This document shows, in pieces, positions 9,501 to 16,110 of a stretch of 64,000 nt of DNA (the stretch's first letter is position 1; each line of letters opens with the position of its first letter). The stretch is taken from positions 62,001-126,000 of the forward strand of contig JAFIGX010000011.1 of NCBI GenBank assembly GCA_017849455.1, written 5' to 3'. The notes below the pieces were generated by a model that made no database searches, was not told the origin of the DNA, and worked only from the letters and a program-made list of their open reading frames with translations. Origin of the DNA: Pseudobacter sp. (GTDB lineage: Bacteria > Bacteroidota > Bacteroidia > Chitinophagales > Chitinophagaceae). The translations under genes were made by a program, and so were the position numbers.

Positions 9501-10007
9501 AAGATCATTTATTACCTGGGTGGTGTGGATGGATGGTTATTCCCGAAGTACAATACGCTGCCACAGCCGCAGGATGCCGATTATGCGTTCCAGTCGCTGG
9601 CCGTAAACCTGCGTGGGTTCAAGCAAAATATCGCCAATGGGAACAATGCTGTCATCATCAACAGTGAATTTCGTTTCCCGGTATTCAGCACTTTGATCAA
9701 TCGCCCCATCAACAATGCATTCCTCCGTAATTTCCAGATCATCCAGTTCGTTGACCTGGGTACTGCCTGGAATGGGGCATACAATAAACTGTCAAGGCCA
9801 ACCCTGGAAGTGAGTGACAATCCGGGCATGCCTTCCGTGATCGTAAAGACCAAAGCCGGTGGTATTGGGCCTTTTGCCGGTGGTTATGGTTTCGGTGCAC
9901 GCAGTATGCTACTGGGCTATTTCCTCCGCCTCGATCTGGGATGGGAGATGAATGGCGTATTCAGGGGCAAGCCGCTGCTGCATTTTGCCATGGGGGTCGA
10001 TTTCTAG
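6519..10007 (+). CDS. Large outer-membrane protein: propeller plus C-terminal beta-barrel
   Basis: A 1162-residue exported protein with a signal peptide ending near VELTAQ. Residues ~30-280 resemble the peptidase-MA-like region of Bacteroidota TolB-type proteins, though no HExxH zinc motif is visible. Residues ~300-560 carry TolB/WD40-like strand repeats (for example YPQLAWDGKGTRLACI and SLVSFPGKTGIIFSSNRPN). A proline/lysine-rich linker spans about 640-720. The C-terminal ~430 residues alternate aromatic and small residues as in an Omp85/surface-antigen type barrel. Often annotated as translocation protein TolB, but it is not the small periplasmic TolB. Likely surface assembly or transport; substrate unknown. 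It ends in a CTAG shared with the convergent peptidase gene. Confidence 0.82.
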   Translation: MQFHQIKPRIRELIVFGIVLLLHVELTAQVNTVEFGKNRVQFRKFKWQYYQSTNFNTYFYENGQPIANYVLQMAEQELPGIEQFVEYGLQRRANIVIYNDFDELQQSNIGLSLDWQTTGGITKLVNNKMIVYFDGDHQHLRKQVRQGIARILVDNILFGDDLGEFAANQALLDLPKWLVDGYVDYAAENWSTELDDQLKSALLSGDYKNFYQFAFEKPLLAGHGFWNYIAEKYKKENVTYFLYLARVYRNVNTASQRICKKKFKDVLRDFMDETAEKYYKDIRGRRNAPKGTVSITEEVKHNRDFFRFTANPAPRSMTYAVVEYIKGQYQVVLYENMVDRKVLLRTGVRTNENEVNPNYPQLAWDGKGTRLACIYWSEGKIHLFVYDMVARFKRVKQEITPFEQIQDFKFGLDANTLLISAVRKGQSDIFFYKIDKDSYEQVTNDSYADLDASLVSFPGKTGIIFSSNRPNPTAKGGDTAVPSNHYNIFLTDVYNKSEFRQITQLTKLKYGNARYPAQYNTSHFTFISDETGIANRFAGFFSTRRAGLDSVYIIGDEVMHNPDAKDLDSTLRAWGKKEPDSVFAYSVTNDSAYVFPLTNYQSGLLETKIAGDNGQLSETRQEGNLKFLYKLKIDENTLRRRNVNPKPTDYRKRIMAADISASGQFIQPKMPSLKDTSAKDAFETGFEKEKPDTTKPPSLDNLFQGEEPPKESILKKAKLFDYKLKFSVDNFSGGFNNDVLISRYQPYTGSLPITLQNGGAFNGMLKASVFDLFEDIRFTGAMRLPLIGGLGSGGGASIGTGGTSLFVPVNQSLFDGGSEWFARVDYLKKRLDYSLIYYRKTELGNVLGVSGNNPIPYEGKLITNLYQGVIKYPFDRVRSLRLSVGIRLDKVVVRGDRFDTLALKAPDLNKKTYAISRIEYVYDNAVQKAMNIWNGLRYKIYTDINGQVNKPSAGTDKPGRFTFNAGFDGRYYYPIYRNFIWAGRVAGDFSWGNQKIIYYLGGVDGWLFPKYNTLPQPQDADYAFQSLAVNLRGFKQNIANGNNAVIINSEFRFPVFSTLINRPINNAFLRNFQIIQFVDLGTAWNGAYNKLSRPTLEVSDNPGMPSVIVKTKAGGIGPFAGGYGFGARSMLLGYFLRLDLGWEMNGVFRGKPLLHFAMGVDF

Positions 10008-11476
10008 TCCTTCCAGCGCCAGTCCCCCGCAATCCTGAGTGGTTCCTTTAAATTATTATCGATCAGGAATTGCCTGGTATCGGCATCGCTCATACGCTGC
10101 GCGGGTAGTTGGGGGGCATTGGCGATGGCATAGAGCATCATCACACTGAAACGCACCTGATCTACCATCCAGGGTTTCCGTATCAGGTCGATGCCGTCAC
10201 AGTCTGCATGGTAACAGCGATAAATATCCGAAGGCATATTACTGGCGGAGCTTGCAGTGGGAATACCCTGTAGCATGAAAGGCTGGTGATCGCTATGCAG
10301 CCCGGCGCCTCCGGCGCCGCTCTTATTGGAAAAAATGGTATCGATACTTTTGATCTGCTCGCCGGTTTCTTTAAAAAACGCTTCAGCCTCTTTCCTCCCT
10401 CCTGCTGTAAAGCCAATGGCGCTTCCCGCCATATCGAAATTGAAAACATATTTTACCTGGTCGATGGTCTTATTGCGGATGGCCTGTTGCACATAAGCCC
10501 TCGATCCGAGCAATCCCTGTTCTTCACCCATGAAGAGCACGAACTCGATGGTCCTTTCGGTGGACAGGCCCAGCTTTTTAAAAGTGCGTGCCATATCCAC
10601 GATGGAGAATGAACCCAATCCATTATCGGTAGCGCCTGTGGCGAGGTCCCAGCTATCGAGATGACCGCAAACGATGATCTTCTCCTGGGGAAGTTTTGTA
10701 CCGGGGATAGAAGCGATGACATTTCGGGCCTTGATGGGGCCGCTATAATTATGCATCATGATCCTGGCGGAAAATGATTGTGTTTTGAGCTGTTCTTTCA
10801 GTTTCATACCGTCTTCATAAGTGATACAAACGGCAGGGACCGGGTTGAGCTTACCGGTAACGGAGGCAGTGCCTGTAAGCAATACGCCATTCTGAACGCC
10901 ATTGAACAGGATGATCCCTTTGGCGCCATATTTAATGGCAAGTGCGGTTTTCTCGGAGCGATGCAAATTGCGGAGACCTTCCTTGCTGCCGGGCATGAGC
11001 CAGAGCGAAGCAAATACGATCTTGCCGGCTGCTTTACCGGGGTTTTGCAGGTAATCATCTTCCAGGCCATTGCCCATGTCCACGATATCGGCTGTGGTAT
11101 TCACATCGACAGGTGAATGCGCCAGTGTCACCGATCTCAATTCAGCAGTTTCTTTGGTGGTGGTATTGATAAGGTCGAGATGGATATCACCGCGGCTCCA
11201 GCTCTCCACTTCGAATGGTTGGAAATGTACATTCTTATAACCGTAGGATTGAAGCAGGCCGTAAACATACTGTTCCGCTTTTTTTCCATTGGCTGAACCG
11301 GTAAGGCGATGACCGATGGTCTCGGCAGATCTTTTCAGCGTTTCGTATGCCTGTGAATTGGCAAGAACTTCCTGGTTGATCTCACGGAATACAGTCTGGT
11401 AATTGCTTTGGGCCAGGGTTTGGCGGGTAAATGCGGCAGTCAGATAGCAGGCGGTCAATAGCAAATATTTTCTCAT
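10004..11476 (-). CDS. M28 family metallopeptidase (carboxypeptidase Q-like)
   Basis: A 490-residue exported zinc peptidase with a signal peptide ending near TLAQ. Residues ~110-245 form a protease-associated (PA) insertion. The catalytic M28 domain carries the expected ligands: H272 (GHLDSWD), D284 (GATDN), catalytic E318 and metal-binding E319 (GEEQGLLGS), D348 (FNFDM) and H397 (HSDHQPF). It should be an aminopeptidase or dipeptidase acting in the periplasm or outside. Its stop codon lies in the palindromic CTAG at 10004-10007, which is also the stop codon of the facing gene. A second M28 gene is at the right edge of the window. Confidence 0.92.
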   Translation of the reverse strand: MRKYLLLTACYLTAAFTRQTLAQSNYQTVFREINQEVLANSQAYETLKRSAETIGHRLTGSANGKKAEQYVYGLLQSYGYKNVHFQPFEVESWSRGDIHLDLINTTTKETAELRSVTLAHSPVDVNTTADIVDMGNGLEDDYLQNPGKAAGKIVFASLWLMPGSKEGLRNLHRSEKTALAIKYGAKGIILFNGVQNGVLLTGTASVTGKLNPVPAVCITYEDGMKLKEQLKTQSFSARIMMHNYSGPIKARNVIASIPGTKLPQEKIIVCGHLDSWDLATGATDNGLGSFSIVDMARTFKKLGLSTERTIEFVLFMGEEQGLLGSRAYVQQAIRNKTIDQVKYVFNFDMAGSAIGFTAGGRKEAEAFFKETGEQIKSIDTIFSNKSGAGGAGLHSDHQPFMLQGIPTASSASNMPSDIYRCYHADCDGIDLIRKPWMVDQVRFSVMMLYAIANAPQLPAQRMSDADTRQFLIDNNLKEPLRIAGDWRWKD

Positions 11477-11565
11477 ATATGATCGTTAAGATGCTTAAAA
11501 ATAAAAAAATATTAATTGAATAGGTAGCGTAATATGATATATGGAGATCGAACCAGGCAATGCAT

Positions 11566-11595
11566 AAAAAAAATGGCGCCGCATGGCGCGGCGCC
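11566..11595 (-). terminator. Rho-independent terminator of the dgkA-DUF1361 operon
   Basis: GGCGCCGC (11575-11582) pairs perfectly with GCGGCGCC (11588-11595) around loop ATGGC. On the minus strand the hairpin is followed by eight T residues (A-tract 11566-11573). It lies 84 bases after the DUF1361 stop codon. Confidence 0.8.
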
Positions 11596-11679
11596 TTGTT
11601 CCAATAGACCAACCGCTATTATGAAACGCACTGCGGTTAATGGATAGCCTTCGCAGTGGTGTAACGGTTCCTGCATCGA

Positions 11680-12372
11680 TCAATGGATCGTTTTGCTGGT
11701 CCTTTTCAAAGTCATATACATCAATGTCATGAACACGGAAAAGCAAGCGACCATGCCCCAGGCATACCTGTATTGCAGGGGATGGACCAACATTGCTGAA
11801 ATATCCGCCATCAACTGGAAAGGATCGGTGATCACATCCCAACTGTTGAAGCGCAGGTATCGCCCGATATAAACGCCCAAAGCATTCAACCACATCACCG
11901 GGCAAATGAATGCCCATTCATTCAGCGATGGGAAGTGCATCGCTACCAGCTTCTCCATTTGCCGTACTGACACGATGCCGAGTATCAACCCATTCCAGGC
12001 GAATGAAAGTATCAGGGCGAGGTCGAACCAAAGTGGGACTGCATAATAACTGCCCAGGTGGAAAAGGTCTGTGATAATATAAAATGAGTTGGGGATGAAC
12101 AATAACCAGCCCGCTACAGCAACCATGAATCTCCATCTGCTGCGCCAACGATCCGGGCTCCTTGTCATCCAATTGGTGAGCGCATAGGGAAGATAGGCCA
12201 GGAACAGATTCCATGCAAGGAACAGGTACATCAGGCTGTTGGTATAGGTCACTCTCATCAATACCAACAAAACGCTGAAGAACATGGACAGAGACAGTAT
12301 CCTGTCGATCTCACTTCTCAGAAAGAACCAGTGTTGCCAACCTGACCGCTTCACATAATTACTCATGATCAA
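11680..12372 (-). CDS. DUF1361 family membrane protein
   Basis: A 230-residue inner-membrane protein with about six hydrophobic segments. The signature WLLFIPNSFYIITDLFHL (about residues 89-106) and the closing membrane helices fit DUF1361. The start ATG at 12372 overlaps the TGA of the upstream dgkA-like gene as ATGA (12369-12372), so the two are likely translationally coupled. No biochemical role is known for the family. A strong terminator follows at 11566-11595. Confidence 0.88.
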   Translation of the reverse strand: MIMSNYVKRSGWQHWFFLRSEIDRILSLSMFFSVLLVLMRVTYTNSLMYLFLAWNLFLAYLPYALTNWMTRSPDRWRSRWRFMVAVAGWLLFIPNSFYIITDLFHLGSYYAVPLWFDLALILSFAWNGLILGIVSVRQMEKLVAMHFPSLNEWAFICPVMWLNALGVYIGRYLRFNSWDVITDPFQLMADISAMLVHPLQYRYAWGMVACFSVFMTLMYMTLKRTSKTIH

Positions 12373-12737
12373 AATATTTTAGGTATGAATACAATGCCGC
12401 CAATGATCGCTGCGATGATCGCTGCGACCAATACTCCTCCGGCAGCGAGGTCTTTGATGAATTTGATATCCGGGTGTTGATCCATCGAAATAAAATCCAT
12501 GGTCCTTTCGATGCAGGTATTGAATATTTCCGCCAGCCATACCAGCCCGATGGCAAAGATCAGCGCCAGCCATTCGGTCCTGGTCACACCCGCCATACCT
12601 GCCAATACGATCACTACTACCGTAGCGGCAACATGCAGCCAGGCGTTATGCTCTCCTTTCAAAAATGAAAAGATACCCTTCCACGCATAGCGGAAGCTGT
12701 TCAATCTCGACCTCAGTGAAAATCTATCCTGTTTCAT
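12369..12737 (-). CDS. dgkA: Diacylglycerol kinase family protein (DgkA-like)
   Basis: A 122-residue membrane kinase of the small trimeric DgkA fold, with three transmembrane helices and the family motifs WLAEIFNTCIER (about residues 63-74) and IKDLAAGGVLVAAI (about 94-107). These supply the acidic and lysine residues of the active site. Family members phosphorylate diacylglycerol or undecaprenol; which one applies here cannot be told from sequence. It sits 29 bases downstream of the DUF4173 gene and overlaps the DUF1361 gene by four bases. Confidence 0.9.
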   Translation of the reverse strand: MKQDRFSLRSRLNSFRYAWKGIFSFLKGEHNAWLHVAATVVVIVLAGMAGVTRTEWLALIFAIGLVWLAEIFNTCIERTMDFISMDQHPDIKFIKDLAAGGVLVAAIIAAIIGGIVFIPKIF

Positions 12738-12766
12738 TGTTTAATAATTCTTGCGGATTGGGATGA

Positions 12767-14383
12767 TCAATTAAAAGGTTTCTGACCGGGTGCAGGCGGA
12801 TACAGTTGTTTATTGCGCAAATACTTTTTCACATAATCGTCTGCAAAATTCCACGACAGCCAGGAATATTGCTGCTGCCGGTGTATGAACATCCTTTCCC
12901 GTTGCGCAAGCTTTTCCAGGTAGCAGGTTTTGCAAATACCATCATTGAAAATGGATACAAGGTCCTGTTTCGCATTTTTCAACTCGAGCTCCTTTTTTTG
13001 AAGGCTGTCGCTGTTTTTTTCGAGTAGCGGAATGGTCTTGTCCGACAAAGACATCAGGAAAGCGATATCCAGCGGGACCTCATCCTGTCGCTGCAGGTTA
13101 TACCCTGCGATAAACTCATCCCAGTGTACGCAACTCGCCAATACCAGCACCGTCACACCGGCCCATGCATTGACCCTGAACAAAAAGTAAACCGTTTTCT
13201 TCTGCCATATCTTAATGAAAACGGTGATCAGCCCGATCAGCACCATCAGCAGGAAGAACAATACCCCGATCCTTTTATAGGCCAGTCCATAGTGTACGAT
13301 ATAATAATAATCCCGCAGGAAAACAGAAATGACCAGCACGGTATTCTGTATGATCCAGAGATAGGCCCCATACTTCAGCCATTTATTACGCTTATAAAAA
13401 TTGAGATTGCCTTTGAAGAAAAACAGTAACACCAATATGGCCAGTACGATGGAAACGATGAGCAGTTCCGTTCCTTCGTGTACAAGCTTGTATAGCTTGA
13501 CATCTCCATTGTAATTGAAATGCAACCATAGAAAATCGATATCGATGATATTGATCCCCAATAACAGGAGATTCAATAGTCCAAGGCTGATGAGCCCTGT
13601 CATGTTCTCATTCTTCAGTGCCATCATCCCGCTTACCAGTCTGCCCATGATCGTTTCCAGCAGGTTATAAAACGGACGGCGCACTCGCTCACGCCAGGGT
13701 AACCGGGTACGTTGCAGGTCGTCTTTGTACAAAGTATCGCGTTTGGAAAAATAGTGTACCCTGCTTCGCAACAGTACAACGCCTGTTATGTACAGCCCGA
13801 GGAACATGAAAAGCACCCTCTCCCATGAAAACACGCTCAGCAGGGATGTAAAGAAATATTGCAACTTTGAGCCTATGGCATCAGCAATTTCCTGGAATAC
13901 GGAATTGGAGAAAAAATAGATCACAAAAAATATGGACAGTAGAAAAACAGGGACCACCGCAAACCTGATCAGCATTCCTATCCGACGGCTGCGTTTGCGC
14001 TCTTTCTTATTACTAAAGCCACATTCCCTGATCATGGAATCAAGAAGGCATACGATGTTCATCAGCACTGAGCCTCCGGCGAACAAGGCAGACCTGTGCC
14101 TGTACATAGCAAAGGCCGTGATCAATGCAAGTGTAATCATGAACGCTAATTTGCTGAGCATGGTATTGTGCAGCACGATCATGGCCAGGCAGGTGAGATG
14201 GCCGAGAAGCAGCCATCTCACGGCAGCACTTTGCCTGGCTTCGGCGTATAAATAGAAAATTGCTGATAGCAGGAAGCTGTCGAACAGGATCGTGTTGATC
14301 CCTAATTTCTCCTGCCAGAAAACGAGATTGAACAACAGTGCCCCTGTTATGATCAGTACGAGATGAATGGCCTTTTTATTCAT
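12767..14383 (-). CDS. DUF4173-type polytopic membrane protein
   Basis: A 538-residue inner-membrane protein with about 13 hydrophobic segments and a cytoplasmic or periplasmic C-terminal tail of ~110 residues. The layout and the SWERVLFMFLGLYITGVVLL region fit DUF4173. The ATG at 14383 (MNKKAIHLVL) is chosen over an upstream in-frame start because the longer version would overlap the preceding gene and add an unrelated polar stretch. The gap to the 124-residue membrane gene is only 17 bases, so the two are co-transcribed. A Cys-x-x-Cys (ICKTC) in the tail is worth noting. Function unknown. Confidence 0.82.
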   Translation of the reverse strand: MNKKAIHLVLIITGALLFNLVFWQEKLGINTILFDSFLLSAIFYLYAEARQSAAVRWLLLGHLTCLAMIVLHNTMLSKLAFMITLALITAFAMYRHRSALFAGGSVLMNIVCLLDSMIRECGFSNKKERKRSRRIGMLIRFAVVPVFLLSIFFVIYFFSNSVFQEIADAIGSKLQYFFTSLLSVFSWERVLFMFLGLYITGVVLLRSRVHYFSKRDTLYKDDLQRTRLPWRERVRRPFYNLLETIMGRLVSGMMALKNENMTGLISLGLLNLLLLGINIIDIDFLWLHFNYNGDVKLYKLVHEGTELLIVSIVLAILVLLFFFKGNLNFYKRNKWLKYGAYLWIIQNTVLVISVFLRDYYYIVHYGLAYKRIGVLFFLLMVLIGLITVFIKIWQKKTVYFLFRVNAWAGVTVLVLASCVHWDEFIAGYNLQRQDEVPLDIAFLMSLSDKTIPLLEKNSDSLQKKELELKNAKQDLVSIFNDGICKTCYLEKLAQRERMFIHRQQQYSWLSWNFADDYVKKYLRNKQLYPPAPGQKPFN

Positions 14384-14400
14384 GCGGTTGTTTTTTGGGA

Positions 14401-14775
14401 TCAATGACAGTTCTCGAGCAAGAGATAGGTGACGAGGGTCAGTAATATCAACCCGCTGAAGAGAACGACTGTCAGGTTTATCCAATGCTTCAGGATGGAT
14501 ACCTGGCAGTCGAACCTTTCTTTTGTGATATGAAAATCGAACTGCAGCACAGGCAGCAGATTCAGTACAAAGGCCAGCACAGGCCCAAAAACGATCAGCA
14601 GGTTGATATTAAGACCGAATCCTTCTGAAATTCCCCATTGCCGGAGCAATGGCCAGGATGCATCGAACAGATAGTCCTGGTTGAACGTATGTTTTAAGAT
14701 AGAAATGGAAATGAAATAGGCGGCGGGGAAGGCAAGTAATAGCCCAATCACTGCCAGCAATGTCTTTATTTTCAT
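14401..14775 (-). CDS. Small three-helix membrane protein of unknown function
   Basis: A 124-residue protein with three or four predicted membrane helices (about residues 5-27, 58-77 and 95-119) and no named family that I recognise. It is the first gene of the transcription unit running into the DUF4173 gene. A perfect-arm palindrome (14787-14803) lies 11 bases upstream of its ATG, and the identical arms occur before the other unit at 15801-15817. It is therefore a likely target of the winged-helix regulator encoded just upstream. Confidence 0.75.
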   Translation of the reverse strand: MKIKTLLAVIGLLLAFPAAYFISISILKHTFNQDYLFDASWPLLRQWGISEGFGLNINLLIVFGPVLAFVLNLLPVLQFDFHITKERFDCQVSILKHWINLTVVLFSGLILLTLVTYLLLENCH

Positions 14776-14786
14776 AATTGAAAAGT

Positions 14787-14803
14787 ACTTTGTATTTCAA
14801 AGT
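14787..14803. promoter_or_regulatory. Palindromic operator, copy 1
   Basis: ACTTTGTATTTCAAAGT consists of perfect 6-base arms (ACTTTG/CAAAGT) around a 5-base centre and ends 11 bases before the ATG at 14775. The same arms with centre TATTA occur at 15801-15817 before the unit that encodes the winged-helix regulator. Proposed binding site of that regulator. Confidence 0.65.
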
Positions 14804-14819
14804 GAATTTATAAAAAAAA

Positions 14820-15119
14820 TTATTTCACGCCCCTGATCATGTTTTCCAATGCTTCGATATGTTCCCGGAATGCTTTTTCACCTGCTTTTGTAATAGAGTA
14901 GGTAGTATTGGTCTTACGACCGATGAATCCTTTATGCACCTTGATGAAGCCGTTCTCTTCCAGGTTGATGAGGTGTGAGGCGAGGTTCCCGTCAGTCACT
15001 TCCATCATCTGTTTCAGATCATTGAAGCTCACTTCCTCGTTCACCATCAGGATACTCATCACACCGAGACGAATGCGGCTATCGAATATCTTATTGAGAT
15101 TGCCTATCGGGTTCCTCAT
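14820..15119 (-). CDS. Winged-helix transcriptional regulator (HTH_34/MarR-like)
   Basis: A 99-residue cytoplasmic DNA-binding protein. The sequence SFNDLKQMMEVTDGNLASHLINLEENGFI (about residues 31-59) is a winged helix-turn-helix, and the wing follows with GRKTNTTYSITKAGEKAF. This matches the short one-domain regulators of the PF13601 (HTH_34) type. It lies 27 bases after the membrane-protein gene that begins at 15794, forming one unit with it. The two 17-base palindromes flanking the regulator (14787-14803 and 15801-15817) suggest autoregulation plus control of the downstream unit. A ligand domain is absent, so the signal is unknown. Confidence 0.9.
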   Translation of the reverse strand: MRNPIGNLNKIFDSRIRLGVMSILMVNEEVSFNDLKQMMEVTDGNLASHLINLEENGFIKVHKGFIGRKTNTTYSITKAGEKAFREHIEALENMIRGVK

Positions 15120-15146
15120 ACATCGATCCGGTTAAGGAAAATTTAA

Positions 15147-15794
15147 TTAGCTCAGTTTCCGCTCGTATTTCCACCACATCAGTGTTCCATATACGATATG
15201 CAGTATGCCGAAACCAGCGGCCCAAAAATACAATCCGCCATGGGTTATCCATAAATTAAAAATCCCCAGTATCAGTTGTCCATAGCCCAGGTAACGTACT
15301 TCACCCAGTGTATACTTCGACGCATTCACCAGCGCGAGGCCGTAAAAGATCAGGCAACCCGGGGCCACCAGTTCAAAATACCCCAGTTGCATGGCCCGCA
15401 GGATCACCAATCCGCCTACCAGCATCGGCATAAAAGTATTCCAGGTGAGCCGTTGCACGGTACGGTCCCAGATGGGCACCCCGTTCCGCTGGCTGCGCCG
15501 GTAGGTGAACAGGAACGCCGACACGAGGGCCGCTACAAAAGTGATGGCCCCTATCCATACCAGTTCCCTGATCAGTAAGATGCCGGTGATCCGGGTATAA
15601 TATTCATAGCCGCCCCGTAGACCGGTATCCGATAAATTCCTGTTCAAACGCAGGTGCACGGCCCAGGCGCCTGCCAGGGCGCATATTCCGGCGGAGATAC
15701 CGCTCCATCCGCTCAGGGAGATGAACCGGGAGGAACGCTCCATCATACGCCTGATGTCCTGTAAAGCTTCCAATGGTTGGTGTTGGCTATCCAT
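15147..15794 (-). CDS. Membrane protein of unknown function, co-transcribed with the regulator
   Basis: A 215-residue protein with a soluble ~30-residue N-terminus (MDSQHQPLEALQDIRRMMERS) and about six membrane helices. I recognise no named family, but a membrane protein of this kind preceding an HTH_34 regulator is a recurring Bacteroidota arrangement. The ATG at 15794 is chosen over upstream in-frame codons because the operator palindrome begins only six bases further upstream, and an arm of it resembles the -7 promoter element; a longer protein would run through the operator. It may be the sensing partner of the regulator, which is inference. Confidence 0.8.
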   Translation of the reverse strand: MDSQHQPLEALQDIRRMMERSSRFISLSGWSGISAGICALAGAWAVHLRLNRNLSDTGLRGGYEYYTRITGILLIRELVWIGAITFVAALVSAFLFTYRRSQRNGVPIWDRTVQRLTWNTFMPMLVGGLVILRAMQLGYFELVAPGCLIFYGLALVNASKYTLGEVRYLGYGQLILGIFNLWITHGGLYFWAAGFGILHIVYGTLMWWKYERKLS

Positions 15795-15800
15795 AAAAGC

Positions 15801-15817
15801 ACTTTGTATTACAAAGT
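15801..15817. promoter_or_regulatory. Palindromic operator, copy 2
   Basis: ACTTTGTATTACAAAGT is a perfect palindrome apart from its central base and lies six bases before the ATG at 15794. On the minus strand the arm gives TACTTTG, resembling a Bacteroidota -7 element, so a bound repressor would block the core promoter. Copy 1 is at 14787-14803. Confidence 0.7.
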
Positions 15818-16066
15818 ACAGCATTGTTTTCCATTTCTGCAAGTTTTTTTGAATTTTCAATGAGGGATTTTGTGCAAATAGTTGTTATACATATACGCTA
15901 TGAACGAATTTCATCGTTTTAGGGCTTGATACAACCCTTTCACCGGACAAACTGTTATATCCAGGTCGGTTGAGCGGGATCTCGTTATAGACTGGCTGTA
16001 TATAAAATAAAATGACCACAGACTTGCCTGTATAGATTTAACAAAACGCTATTACAGGCATTGGCG
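15818..16066. other. Divergent intergenic region
   Basis: About 250 bases between the palindromic operator of the minus-strand unit and the promoter of the DUF5686 gene. I see AT-rich sequence and no gene, RNA or strong hairpin. Confidence 0.4.
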
Positions 16067-16074
16067 TATTTTTG
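16067..16074 (+). promoter_or_regulatory. Promoter -7 element of the DUF5686 gene
   Basis: TATTTTTG at 16067-16074 is an exact TAnnTTTG match. It overlaps an in-frame TTG (16072-16074) that would otherwise extend the protein by 13 residues, so that TTG cannot be the start. Confidence 0.6.
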
Positions 16075-16110
16075 AAACTAGAACAAATCACACCCGTGGG
16101 AAAAAAACTT

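Noticed and set aside
16072..16110. TTG start for the DUF5686 protein
   Set aside because: The TTG is part of the promoter -7 element; the ATG at 16111 opens directly into the signal peptide.
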